A program made the translations under genes and the position numbers. Shown piece by piece: positions 1 to 6,629 of a stretch of 8,238 nucleotides of DNA (its first letter is position 1; each line of letters opens with the position of its first letter). Under the pieces are notes generated by a model. It did not search any database and had not been told where the DNA came from. It was given only the letters and a program-made list of their open reading frames with translations. The DNA is taken from the NCBI GenBank assembly GCA_003486645.1, contig DNGI01000054.1, forward strand, positions 11,821-20,058. Reading direction: 5' to 3'. The DNA is from Cyanobacteria bacterium UBA11370. GTDB lineage: Bacteria; Cyanobacteriota; Cyanobacteriia; Cyanobacteriales; Coleofasciculaceae.

Positions 1-5
1 AACGA

Positions 6-103
6 CCAACAACTAACAACTAACAACTAACAACTAACAACTAACAACTAACAACTAACAACTAACAACTAACAACTAACAACCAAAAACTAACAACTAA
101 CAA
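6..103. repeat. Tandem heptanucleotide array (CTAACAA)n abutting bvdR start
   Basis: Fourteen consecutive 7-bp units end at base 103, immediately before the ATG at 104. Twelve are exact CTAACAA; the unit at 6-12 (CCAACAA) and the one at 83-89 (CCAAAAA) are variants. Arrays of this kind are known as short tandemly repeated repetitive sequences (STRR) in cyanobacteria. The array supplies the whole visible 5' leader of bvdR: it has no G, no Shine-Dalgarno motif and little capacity for secondary structure. The left edge of the array is essentially the window edge, so the promoter is not visible. Confidence 0.95.
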
Positions 104-1075
104 ATGACTGATATTATTAGAGCAGGTATTATTGGGACTGGGTATGCAGCGACACAACGGGCGCTAACATTACAGGTGGATGAGCGATCGCAGTTAGTTG
201 TGTTTAGTGGTCATACTCCAGAAAAAACTCAAGAGTTTGCCCAACTTCACGAAACTATAGCTGTAGAATCGTGGCAACAGATTGTAGAGCATCCTGATGT
301 AGATTTAGTATTTATTTGTACAATTAATCGAGATCATGGTGCGATCGCGCGTGCAGCGTTGGAAGTAGGAAAACATATTGTTTTGGAATATCCTATTTCT
401 CTCGATCCCCAAGAAGCAGAATCATTGATTGCTTTGGCTCAAACTAAAGGGAAACTCCTTCATGTTGAACATATTGAATTATTGGGGGGATTGCATCAAG
501 CGCTACGGCAATCTTTACCCGCAATTGGTAATGCGTTTTATGCACGCTATGTAACCAATGTACCCAAGCATCCTGCCCCACAACGCTGGACTTATCACCA
601 AGAATTATTTGGCTTTCCGTTTAAAGCTGCTCTTCCTCACATTCATCGATTTACAAATTTGTTTGGTCAGGTTGCTACTGTTAGTTGCCAAGCTCGATTT
701 TGGGGTAATTCTGATTATTATACAGCTTGTCTATGTACAGCGCAATTACGATTTAAGAACGGTCTAATTGGGGAAGTAACGTATGGGAAAGGGGATATTT
801 TTTGGCAGTCGTTACGTAATTTTGAGGTACAAGGTGAACAAGGAATAGTGCTTTTTGAGGGAGAGAAAGGGATGTTAATTCGTGATGAGGAACGAACCCC
901 CATTGCGGTAGAAGGACGGCGGGGTTTATTTGTGAAAGATACGACGATGGTGTTAGATTATTTGACCACTGGAACACCTCTCTATAGTTCTCCAGAGGAG
1001 AGTTTGTATGCTCTTAAAGTTGGAGAGGCGGCGTATCAGTCAGCAGAACTTGGTAAAATGATTAGTATAGACTAG
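104..1075 (+). CDS. bvdR: Biliverdin reductase (Gfo/Idh/MocA-type oxidoreductase)
   Basis: A 323-residue cytoplasmic enzyme predicted to reduce biliverdin IXalpha to bilirubin with NAD(P)H. The N-terminal Rossmann fold starts with GIIGTGYAA (residues 8-16), a GxGxxA-type dinucleotide-binding loop, followed by the family motif LEYP (94-97). The segments LLHVEHIELLGG (118-129), PAPQRWTYH (157-165) and HRFTNLFG (181-188) closely resemble the cyanobacterial BvdR of Synechocystis as I remember it, as does the C-terminal RRGLF...VLDYLTTG...SLYAL. R182 lies in the region where the cyanobacterial enzyme has an arginine proposed to act in catalysis; that alignment is from memory. Length fits the family (about 320-330 residues). 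The ATG at 104 is chosen because the Rossmann strand begins at once after it and upstream repeats carry stops. Two exact HIP1 sites (184-191, 341-348) lie inside the gene. A general Gfo/Idh/MocA dehydrogenase is the less likely alternative. Confidence 0.93.
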   Translation: MTDIIRAGIIGTGYAATQRALTLQVDERSQLVVFSGHTPEKTQEFAQLHETIAVESWQQIVEHPDVDLVFICTINRDHGAIARAALEVGKHIVLEYPISLDPQEAESLIALAQTKGKLLHVEHIELLGGLHQALRQSLPAIGNAFYARYVTNVPKHPAPQRWTYHQELFGFPFKAALPHIHRFTNLFGQVATVSCQARFWGNSDYYTACLCTAQLRFKNGLIGEVTYGKGDIFWQSLRNFEVQGEQGIVLFEGEKGMLIRDEERTPIAVEGRRGLFVKDTTMVLDYLTTGTPLYSSPEESLYALKVGEAAYQSAELGKMISID

Positions 1076-1102
1076 CGCTCAGTGTTAGTACTCGTAACTC
1101 CT

Positions 1103-1140
1103 AATGCTCCTACGCTACATTGAAAGGGGGAGCATTTTTT
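1103..1140 (+). terminator. Rho-independent terminator after bvdR
   Basis: Perfect 8-bp inverted repeat AATGCTCC (1103-1110) / GGAGCATT (1129-1136) with an 18-nt loop, overlapping a run of T at 1135-1140. It lies 27 nt after the bvdR stop and 28 nt before the next start, so bvdR is probably a separate transcription unit from the ABC exporter. Confidence 0.75.
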
Positions 1141-1152
1141 ATTAGACAAATC

Positions 1153-1166
1153 AATACCAGGGTATT
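1153..1166 (+). promoter_or_regulatory. Small dyad around the ABC exporter ribosome-binding region
   Basis: AATACC (1153-1158) and GGTATT (1161-1166) form a perfect 6-bp dyad separated by AG, ending two bases before the ATG at 1169. The only Shine-Dalgarno-like string, AGGG (1159-1162), lies in its centre. It may be an operator half-site pair or a short hairpin that hides the ribosome-binding site, or chance. Confidence 0.3.
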
Positions 1167-1168
1167 AA

Positions 1169-3049
1169 ATGACCACTATCTCACCACCTACCCAGACAGA
1201 CCGAAAAGAACGCGAGCGCGAAAACGACTGGCGACTCTTTTTGAGGTTAGTACCTTATGCTTTAAAAAACAAGCGCCTACTCGTCACTGCCATTATTTTA
1301 TTACTACCCGTATCCGTACTCGGTGCAATTCAACCCTTAATTATTGGACAAGCAGTTTCCTTAATCCGTCAAGAACCAACCTGGTTTTTTCTGCAAAATC
1401 ACTCCGTACCCGAAGGGATTAATATTCTTAGTGGACTCTTATTGCTGAGTATATTAATTCGCCTCGCGTTGGGTATTTTTCAGAAATTTTTGGAAGAGAA
1501 CCTAGGGCAACAAATTACCGCTTGGATTCGGGAAGACCTTTTCGATCATATTACATCTCTCGCGGTAAGATTTTTTGACCGGACACCTGTCGGCAAGTTA
1601 ATTACCCGACTCACGAGTGATGTTGAAGCACTTGGACTTGTATTTTCAAGTGGTGCTATTGGCATTTTAAATGATCTGTTTTCCATGGTTGTGATTGCCA
1701 TTGTTATGGTTTTATTGCAATGGCAACTAGCTGTCATGTTGGTGTTAATGTTATTTCCTGTTACGGGTCTAATTATCTACTTTCAGCAGCAATTCCGCAA
1801 AGCAAATTACAAAGCGAGAGAGGAACTTTCATCCCTCAATTCAATGCTGCAAGAAAACATTACTGGCATTAATATTGTACAGTTATTTCGTCGGGAACAA
1901 TTGAATGCTGAAATGTTTCGTGCCGTTAACCAGCGCTATATTACTGAAGTTGACAATACAATCTTTCACGATTCAGCGGTTTCTGCAACATTAGAGTGGA
2001 TTGCATTAGTGGCGATCGCTGCCGTACTATGGCTAGGAGGTTTATTTATCCTCCAAGATAGGCTAAGTTTTGGAGTTTTATCCGCTTTTATTCTCTACGC
2101 CCAACGTTTATTTAATCCCCTACGTCAATTTGCGGAAAAATTTACCATGTTTCAAGCGGGATTCACGGCACTTGAACGGGTTAGTGATATTATGAATGAG
2201 CCGATTGAAATCCGCGATCCAGAAAGGGAAGATAGAAAAGAAAACACCGGGAACTTTTCCGAAAACCTCGCTGCCTCATTTTCTTCCCCCACTCTCTACT
2301 CCCTACTTCCTACTCCCCAATCTGGAGAAATTCGCTTTGAAGATGTGTGGTTTGCTTACAAAGATGATGACTATGTTTTGAAAGAGTTAGATTTCACAAT
2401 TCGTCCTGGAGAAAAAGTAGCTTTAGTTGGACCTACAGGCGCGGGAAAAAGTTCAATTATTCGTTTACTATGCCGCCTTTATGAACCCACACAAGGGCGA
2501 ATTTTAGTGGATGGTATTGATATTCGTAATTTGCCCCAAGCTGAACTGCGGCGTTATATGGGTGTGATTCTCCAAGATGGATTTTTGTTTGCTGGAGATG
2601 TTAAGAGCAATATTACTTTAGGTGAAAGTTACTCAATCGAAGAGATTAAATCTGCTGCTAAAGCAACAAATATTGGCAGTTTTATTGAACAACTTCCTCA
2701 AGGTTATGATACTCAATTACGCGAACGGGGAACGAATCTTTCTGGAGGGCAAAAACAATTATTAGCCTTTGCACGTGCCGCAATTCGTAACCCTGAAATC
2801 TTAGTATTAGATGAAGCTACAGCAAGTTTAGATGTGGGGACAGAAGCTTTAATTCAACAAGCTTTAGATCGACTTTTAGTACAACGTACCGCCATTATTA
2901 TTGCTCACCGTCTCTCGACAATTCGTAATGTAGACCGGATTTTGGTACTTAAGCGGGGAGAATTGGTAGAATCAGGTTCTCATGAGGAACTTTTGCAGCA
3001 AAATGGATTGTATGCGGCTTTATATAAGTTGCAAATGTTGGGCAGTTGA
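1169..3049 (+). CDS. ABC exporter half-transporter (MsbA/MDR-like, fused TMD-NBD)
   Basis: A 626-residue inner-membrane ABC exporter that would work as a dimer to move lipid, drug or peptide substrates outward; the substrate cannot be read from sequence. The membrane domain (about 25-340) shows hydrophobic spans near 37-58, 85-104, 165-205 (two spans) and 275-310, with the coupling-region motif RFFDRTPVGKLITRLTSDVE (134-153). The ATPase domain has Walker A GPTGAGKSS (421-429), Q-loop Q469, signature LSGGQ (524-528), Walker B ILVLDE with catalytic E549, D-loop SLD (553-555) and switch H580; all are canonical, so each half should be active. The linker (about 350-385) is longer than usual and contains a translated heptamer array (residues 375-384). 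The start is chosen because the basic N-terminal helix follows it and it lies just past the bvdR terminator. No partner ABC gene is visible, which favours a homodimer. Confidence 0.95.
   Translation: MTTISPPTQTDRKERERENDWRLFLRLVPYALKNKRLLVTAIILLLPVSVLGAIQPLIIGQAVSLIRQEPTWFFLQNHSVPEGINILSGLLLLSILIRLALGIFQKFLEENLGQQITAWIREDLFDHITSLAVRFFDRTPVGKLITRLTSDVEALGLVFSSGAIGILNDLFSMVVIAIVMVLLQWQLAVMLVLMLFPVTGLIIYFQQQFRKANYKAREELSSLNSMLQENITGINIVQLFRREQLNAEMFRAVNQRYITEVDNTIFHDSAVSATLEWIALVAIAAVLWLGGLFILQDRLSFGVLSAFILYAQRLFNPLRQFAEKFTMFQAGFTALERVSDIMNEPIEIRDPEREDRKENTGNFSENLAASFSSPTLYSLLPTPQSGEIRFEDVWFAYKDDDYVLKELDFTIRPGEKVALVGPTGAGKSSIIRLLCRLYEPTQGRILVDGIDIRNLPQAELRRYMGVILQDGFLFAGDVKSNITLGESYSIEEIKSAAKATNIGSFIEQLPQGYDTQLRERGTNLSGGQKQLLAFARAAIRNPEILVLDEATASLDVGTEALIQQALDRLLVQRTAIIIAHRLSTIRNVDRILVLKRGELVESGSHEELLQQNGLYAALYKLQMLGS
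2291..2318 (+). repeat. Heptamer array (ACTCCCT)4 inside the ABC exporter gene
   Basis: Four tandem 7-bp units: ACTCTCT, ACTCCCT, ACTTCCT, ACTCCCC. They lie in the exporter reading frame and encode residues 375-384 (TLYSLLPTPQ), in the linker between membrane domain and ATPase. The composition (CT-rich top strand) differs from the flanking AT-rich coding sequence. Confidence 0.8.
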
Positions 3050-3085
3050 TTTTTGATTTTGGATTTTAGATTGGGGATTGGATGG
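3044..3085 (+). repeat. Degenerate heptamer array (TTTDGAT)n at the exporter stop codon
   Basis: Six units with period 7 from the last codons of the exporter: AGTTGAT, TTTTGAT, TTTGGAT, TTTAGAT, TGGGGAT, TGGATGG. The exporter TGA (3047-3049) falls in the first unit. The remaining spacer to 3222 shows no terminator that I can support, so readthrough to the lipoprotein gene is possible. Confidence 0.65.
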
Positions 3086-3175
3086 TTTTAGGTATGGGTT
3101 TTAGTTCTTGCAAGCGGAACAAATTACTGACTCATGAATCTAAAGGTTTTAAGCCCCATTTTATTGATGGTGCGA

Positions 3176-3201
3176 TCGCTCTACAATTTCGCTCTACAAT
3201 T
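3176..3201. repeat. 13-bp perfect tandem duplication
   Basis: TCGCTCTACAATT occurs twice back to back (3176-3188 and 3189-3201), the first copy overlapping a HIP1 site at 3172-3179. It lies 21 nt before the next lipoprotein start, within its likely promoter or leader region. Confidence 0.85.
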
Positions 3202-3222
3202 GATTGATAAATAGCTTAAAGT

Positions 3223-3828
3223 ATGAATTTACGATTCAGAATTCCCTTTAGGTGGATAGCAACCCTTACTCTACTGACTCTAATCGCTAGTTGTTCAACT
3301 CAGAACAATTCTCAATCAACCAAAGTAGCTTCCCCAAATTTAAAGAATAATTCATCTCAGCAAACTCCCCTATCCTCAAAATCAATTCATAATCTTGGAG
3401 AGAGGGTTTCCATTAAAGATAAAAACCTCAATTTACAATTTACAGTTAATGGTACACGAGAGCATCCAGGCAAAGGAGTAATTAAACCCAATCGAGACCA
3501 TAAATGGATTGTCGTAGATATGACAATTGCTAACAAAGGACAAGAATCAAAAACTTTTTCCGTCATTTCATTTGAAGTTACTGATAGTAAAAATAAATCT
3601 TATGAGGTAGCACTTTTAGCAGGTGCTTTAGAGGATATTGAAACTCCCACTGGTGAAATTATTCCTGGTAAAGAACGGCGCGGTGAACTCGCATTTGAAG
3701 TACCTGAAGGTGCTAAAGAATTGAAGCTAAATTTTAAACCTAACAGTAGCGAATGCGATGCCTCGACAACAGATAGCAAGACATTAACGACTATAAATTG
3801 TGAGCCAATTGTAATCAATTTAAATTGA
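3223..3828 (+). CDS. Lipoprotein with DUF4352-like domain
   Basis: A 201-residue predicted lipoprotein. A basic N-terminus and hydrophobic helix (about 11-23) end in the lipobox LIASC, giving C24 as the lipidated cysteine. A low-complexity Ser/Asn/Gln tether (25-55) follows, then a beta-rich domain (about 57-172) with the DUF4352 pattern: LGERVSIKDKNLNLQFTVNG, then KWIVVDMTIANKG (94-106), and IIPGKERRGELAFEVPEGAKELKLNF (146-171). DUF4352 domains are immunoglobulin-like folds on surface lipoproteins of unknown role. C178 and C193 near the C-terminus could form a disulfide once exported. No clear Shine-Dalgarno precedes the ATG; the start is supported by the signal peptide beginning directly after it. 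It is followed 89 bp later, same strand, by a second lipoprotein gene, suggesting a shared envelope function. Confidence 0.85.
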   Translation: MNLRFRIPFRWIATLTLLTLIASCSTQNNSQSTKVASPNLKNNSSQQTPLSSKSIHNLGERVSIKDKNLNLQFTVNGTREHPGKGVIKPNRDHKWIVVDMTIANKGQESKTFSVISFEVTDSKNKSYEVALLAGALEDIETPTGEIIPGKERRGELAFEVPEGAKELKLNFKPNSSECDASTTDSKTLTTINCEPIVINLN

Positions 3829-3829
3829 T
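3814..3829. other. 16-bp perfect palindrome over the lipoprotein stop codon
   Basis: ATCAATTTAAATTGAT is a perfect palindrome containing the TGA at 3826-3828 and is followed by T-rich sequence (AAGATTTAATTTTTA). It is AT-only apart from two pairs, so as a terminator it would be weak. Its AATTTAAAT core also occurs in the inverted-repeat arms at 6874-6885 and 6942-6953. Confidence 0.5.
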
Positions 3830-3861
3830 AAGATTTAATTTTTACCTAGTATTAACTATAT

Positions 3862-3910
3862 CAACCAACAACCAATAACAAACAACAAACAACAAACAAC
3901 CAACAACCAA
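3862..3910. repeat. Heptamer array (CAACMAA)n before the SH3 lipoprotein start
   Basis: Seven contiguous 7-bp units: CAACCAA twice, TAACAAA, CAACAAA twice, CAACCAA twice. A degenerate unit (3911-3917) then leads directly to the ATG at 3918. The consensus differs by few bases from the (CTAACAA) array before bvdR, and the placement is the same: the array is the untranslated leader, G-free and without a Shine-Dalgarno motif. Confidence 0.85.
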
Positions 3911-3917
3911 CCAAATA

Positions 3918-4556
3918 ATGAAAACAATACTTATTTTGACCCTACTATTAGGGAACTTCATCATAGGTTGCCAAAATTCTGACTCTACTTTAAGTCCTGA
4001 AACTGATAATACTTCCCCAACCCAAACACCTGAATTATCAAATTCTCCTGAAGCAAAACCTTCTGCTGAAAAGAATAATCCAGTCGCAGCGGTTCCTAAT
4101 AATTCCCCTGGAACTCGTCAAACTTGTCAGATTAGCGCTTATGTTATTGATCAAGATCCTAACGGTTTGAATGTGCGTTCTGGCGCAGGAGAAAATTATG
4201 ATATTATTAGTAAATTACCTACTACTCCGATTGCCGTATTTGTTGATATCACAGCTTCCCAAGGAAACTGGGTACAGATAATTCGTGCAGAAAGTCCTCA
4301 AAAAGTTGAATTTCAAGGAACAGGATGGGTTTATGCTTCCTTATTAGGAACGATGACTCGCGGTTATGGTACGGAGGGTGTTTCAGTTTATACAAATGCC
4401 AATACTGAAAGCCGTGTAATTGGTCAAATTCCACCAGAAAAACAGGTTAAACTTTTAGGGTGCGATCGCGCTTGGGTCTTGGTAGACTATCAGGAATTAA
4501 AAGGGTGGATTGCACCAGAGTCTCAGTGTCCTAATCCTTTAACAACTTGTCCGTAA
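3918..4556 (+). CDS. Lipoprotein with two SH3-like (SH3b) domains
   Basis: A 212-residue predicted lipoprotein. The hydrophobic signal (4-17) ends in FIIGC, with C18 as the lipidated residue. A Ser/Thr/Pro/Asn-rich tether (19-65) follows. The first bacterial SH3-like domain (about 70-144) has the hallmark LNVRSGAGENYDIISKLP (84-101) and ends in GWVYASLL (136-143). The second, more diverged domain (about 150-200) has VSVYTNANTESRVIGQIP (155-172) and KGWIAP (195-200). Such domains usually bind cell-wall peptides, so a periplasmic wall-associated role is likely; no catalytic domain is present. Paired cysteines (70, 182, 204, 211) may form disulfides. The gene starts right after a heptamer array and converges on the STAND ATPase gene with only 10 bp between the two stop codons and no obvious terminator. 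A HIP1 site lies at 4462-4469. Confidence 0.87.
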   Translation: MKTILILTLLLGNFIIGCQNSDSTLSPETDNTSPTQTPELSNSPEAKPSAEKNNPVAAVPNNSPGTRQTCQISAYVIDQDPNGLNVRSGAGENYDIISKLPTTPIAVFVDITASQGNWVQIIRAESPQKVEFQGTGWVYASLLGTMTRGYGTEGVSVYTNANTESRVIGQIPPEKQVKLLGCDRAWVLVDYQELKGWIAPESQCPNPLTTCP

Positions 4557-4566
4557 AGATTTCCAA

Positions 4567-5946
4567 TTAGCAACCCTCTTTGATATACTGCCTTAGTACA
4601 GGTGGCAGAATGTAAGAACTTTCTTGTTGTTCTATCAAGCATCGTTGCAATAACGATTGCAGTGCATTTAATAAATTTGATGGTAGAATTATTGCATTTT
4701 CTAGTAATTTCGTCAGGTTAACTGGATTGGTTTCTTGCGCTAACAAGGATAAAACTTGTTTTTCTATTTCAGATAGACGACTAAACTGCTGCTGTAAAAT
4801 ATCTTTCAAATCTTCTGGCAATAATATGGTATCATTGAGTAATAATTCAATCAGGTATCCTTCCAACTTTTGCATCAGAGTTGCCACGCTTTTTAACCAC
4901 AATGGGTTGCCTTGATATCGCTGAATAAGCGCCTCCGAGTTGTCGATTTCTCCTAGCCCATGATCTCTGAGTATTTCTCGTGCGGCTGCAATATCTAAAC
5001 CTGTGAGTTGTAAGGTGTGAATGGGGATATTTTGGCTTTTAACTTGAGAAACTTCTCTAGATTGTTCCCAACCGATTAGCAGAAAGCAACTTTGATGGGA
5101 TAATTTTTCTATCTGTTTGAATAGAGAGCGATAGTCTTCGTATCCGGGTTTATACTTTCCTGCGAGTTCGCCGCTACTAAAAAGGTTATGAATGTCATCT
5201 AAGACTACTAAACAGCGATGTTTTTGTAAATATTTGATTAGTGGGAATGATTTTTTGTTAGTTGCAGGTGAATCTAGATTTTCTGACTGGGAGAAAAACT
5301 GTATTAGTTTATCTTGAAATTCTGTTAGGGTGGGGGATGCTTCTAGACTGCACCAAATTACATACTCAAATTCATCTTTTATTTGTTGAATGAGTTGTAC
5401 CGCTAATGTGGTTTTGCCGATACCGCTGATGCCAGTGAGGGATATTAGGCGGCAGCGTTGTTGTAAAATCCATGTTTGGAGGGTTTCGAGTTCGGGAGTG
5501 CGATCATAGAAAGCACCCAATTCTGGCATTTCGCTTAAATCTTGATAGAAGGTTTGAGGTTGTTTTGTGTTAGATGTTTCCTGATTAGGTGGATGTGAGT
5601 TTGGTATATCTGGCGGGTGTCTAGCTTCTCCACAAAAATTCAGGCTACCAACTTGAACATGATCTTGTACAACATTTGAAAATAAGGAGAATTGGAACCT
5701 CTCCATTGCTGATCGTAAATTTGATTTACTGACCTCTTCACCTAACTGTTCTGAGAGTATTTGCCATAATTCCGAACCCGCATTCCTCACACTACTTTCA
5801 GAACAGTCAAAATTCTTAGCTATTTCCTTATATTTATCTCCTTGTAGAGTTCCTCGCAGTACCGCTTCTTGTAAATCATCAAGGTGTTGACCCGTTTTGG
5901 TAAATATTATCTCGTCAGCAAGTTTTAACACTTCTTTAAGATTCAT
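4567..5946 (-). CDS. STAND NTPase: N-terminal HTH plus NB-ARC ATPase, no repeat sensor
   Basis: A 459-residue cytoplasmic protein. Residues 1-86 form a helical domain with a probable helix-turn-helix (YKEIAKNFDCSESSVRNAGSELW, about 39-61), of the type found in front of cyanobacterial NB-ARC and vWA-MoxR-associated proteins. After a polar linker (about 100-138) comes the NB-ARC core: FYDRTPELETLQTWI (146-160), Walker A GISGIGKTT (172-180), VIWCSLE (196-202), Walker B LVVLDDI (246-252) and the GxP motif GNPLWLK (346-352). A winged-helix segment (about 390-455) ends the protein. Relatives often continue into WD40 or other repeats; here the frame stops just after the winged helix. STAND proteins act as signal-gated switches in regulation, defence or cell death; which applies here is unknown. 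An in-frame ATG at 5970 would add eight residues, but relatives as I recall begin near MNLKEVL and a TATAAT overlaps that upstream ATG. Confidence 0.85.
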   Translation of the reverse strand: MNLKEVLKLADEIIFTKTGQHLDDLQEAVLRGTLQGDKYKEIAKNFDCSESSVRNAGSELWQILSEQLGEEVSKSNLRSAMERFQFSLFSNVVQDHVQVGSLNFCGEARHPPDIPNSHPPNQETSNTKQPQTFYQDLSEMPELGAFYDRTPELETLQTWILQQRCRLISLTGISGIGKTTLAVQLIQQIKDEFEYVIWCSLEASPTLTEFQDKLIQFFSQSENLDSPATNKKSFPLIKYLQKHRCLVVLDDIHNLFSSGELAGKYKPGYEDYRSLFKQIEKLSHQSCFLLIGWEQSREVSQVKSQNIPIHTLQLTGLDIAAAREILRDHGLGEIDNSEALIQRYQGNPLWLKSVATLMQKLEGYLIELLLNDTILLPEDLKDILQQQFSRLSEIEKQVLSLLAQETNPVNLTKLLENAIILPSNLLNALQSLLQRCLIEQQESSYILPPVLRQYIKEGC

Positions 5947-5968
5947 CGGAGCTGGGAGTATTTTGTGC

Positions 5969-6080
5969 ATTATAGCTCACATTTTATGGCTTTTTAGCAC
6001 ATTTTCGTACATTTTTGCACAAAATTAGATTAAAAAGAGTGAAAACCGGAGGAAATTAGCAGCAAAATTGAACATTTTTG
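5969..6080. promoter_or_regulatory. Divergent promoter region with repeated ACATTTT boxes
   Basis: The spacer between the STAND gene (-) and the small membrane protein gene (+) holds four exact ACATTTT boxes at 5979-5985, 5999-6005, 6009-6015 and 6072-6078. The first three are spaced 20 and 10 bp apart, i.e. on the same helix face. On the - strand a perfect TATAAT (5974-5969) overlaps the upstream ATG at 5970; no good -35 box accompanies it. The layout suits binding of a regulator, possibly the STAND protein through its helix-turn-helix, but this is inferred and the region is AT-rich. Confidence 0.4.
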
Positions 6081-6156
6081 GACTGGGCAAAGCTTTGATT
6101 TCTAAGCAATCATGAGAGAAGTATTCATATAGTTATACCTCGCAAGGAGAACAGCA

Positions 6157-6435
6157 ATGTTACCGAATCATTTTGTTTATTTAGCTATTGAGCCAGTCAC
6201 AACTACAATTACATTGGTAGCAATCGGCAAAGCTCTTGGATTGTTCGGTGCCGCCGCGACTGGGGCAACTCTCGGAAACGCTGCCAGCCAGAAAGCTAAA
6301 GGTAAAGAAACGGTAAACTGGGGCGAAGCAGCCTCTAGAGGAACGGGAACTGCTTTAGATAGCTTTTCGGTTACTCAGCAGATTTCTGATATCGCCTCAT
6401 CGACAGACTCGTCGGATCAGAAAAAATCCGCGTAG
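6157..6435 (+). CDS. Small glycine-rich membrane-type protein, unknown function
   Basis: I do not recognise a family for this 92-residue protein. It is credible because AAGGAGA (6144-6150), the best Shine-Dalgarno in the window, sits six bases before the ATG. Residues about 9-40 are hydrophobic and small-residue rich, with glycines at 24, 28, 31, 36 and 40 giving GxxxG-type spacing (GKALGLFGAAATGATLG), as seen in helices that pack together in membranes. The remaining part (41-92) is polar and probably soluble, ending in a Ser/Asp/Lys tail. It has no cleavable-signal features. It is transcribed divergently from the STAND ATPase, from a spacer of about 190-210 bp. Such small helices can be membrane effectors, structural proteins or bacteriocin-like peptides; nothing in the sequence decides between these. 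Confidence 0.75.
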   Translation: MLPNHFVYLAIEPVTTTITLVAIGKALGLFGAAATGATLGNAASQKAKGKETVNWGEAASRGTGTALDSFSVTQQISDIASSTDSSDQKKSA

Positions 6436-6464
6436 GAAGAAATTGAAGTGGTAATAATTTTCAG

Positions 6465-6507
6465 AGAAGTCTATTGCTTCTTATGGTAGTAGGCTTCTTG
6501 ACTTTGT
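6465..6507 (+). terminator. Possible weak terminator after the 92-residue gene
   Basis: AGAAGTCTA (6465-6473) can pair with TAGGCTTCT (6490-6498) with one G-U pair and a 16-nt loop, followed by TGACTTTGTTTTTT. The T-rich tract is not immediately adjacent, so the call is tentative. The other possibility is that transcription continues to the peptide ORF at 6534. Confidence 0.25.
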
Positions 6508-6533
6508 TTTTTACTTATTTTACTACGTGAACT

Positions 6534-6629
6534 ATGAGACTTAGTAAAATTGTACTCCCATTCATTGTCATCTTCTTTATAGTCATTATTGTTTTCTTCA
6601 TTATTGGCTTTCTTCGAGGTCTAGGCTAG
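6534..6629 (+). CDS. Possible 31-residue single-span membrane peptide
   Basis: ATG at 6534 to TAG at 6627-6629 encodes 31 residues: a short basic start (MRLSK), an uninterrupted hydrophobic span (residues 6-26, mostly Ile, Val and Phe) and a basic end FLRGLG. An in-frame stop lies two codons upstream (6528-6530), fixing the ATG. Shine-Dalgarno support is weak (GTGA at 6527-6530). Small one-helix proteins of this form include type I toxins and subunits of membrane complexes; no family is recognised. It follows the 92-residue gene on the same strand by 98 bp. The opposite strand is also open here (6471-6620) and would encode a very polar peptide, but has no ATG, GTG or TTG. Moderate to low confidence because such short frames arise by chance. 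Confidence 0.3.
   Translation: MRLSKIVLPFIVIFFIVIIVFFIIGFLRGLG

Noticed and set aside
1..103. Array as a CRISPR or origin iteron set
   Set aside because: Units are 7 bp with no spacers; no DnaA-box pattern and no replication gene nearby.
1120..1422. 100-codon frame starting inside the bvdR terminator
   Set aside because: It overlaps the exporter N-terminus in another frame and has the composition of an out-of-frame shadow.
2196..2381. 61-codon + strand frame in the exporter linker
   Set aside because: Out-of-frame shadow of the ABC exporter over the heptamer array.
3097..3121. Hairpin GTTC...GAAC with inner CTTGCAAG as a terminator for the exporter
   Set aside because: Stem too short and no following T-run.
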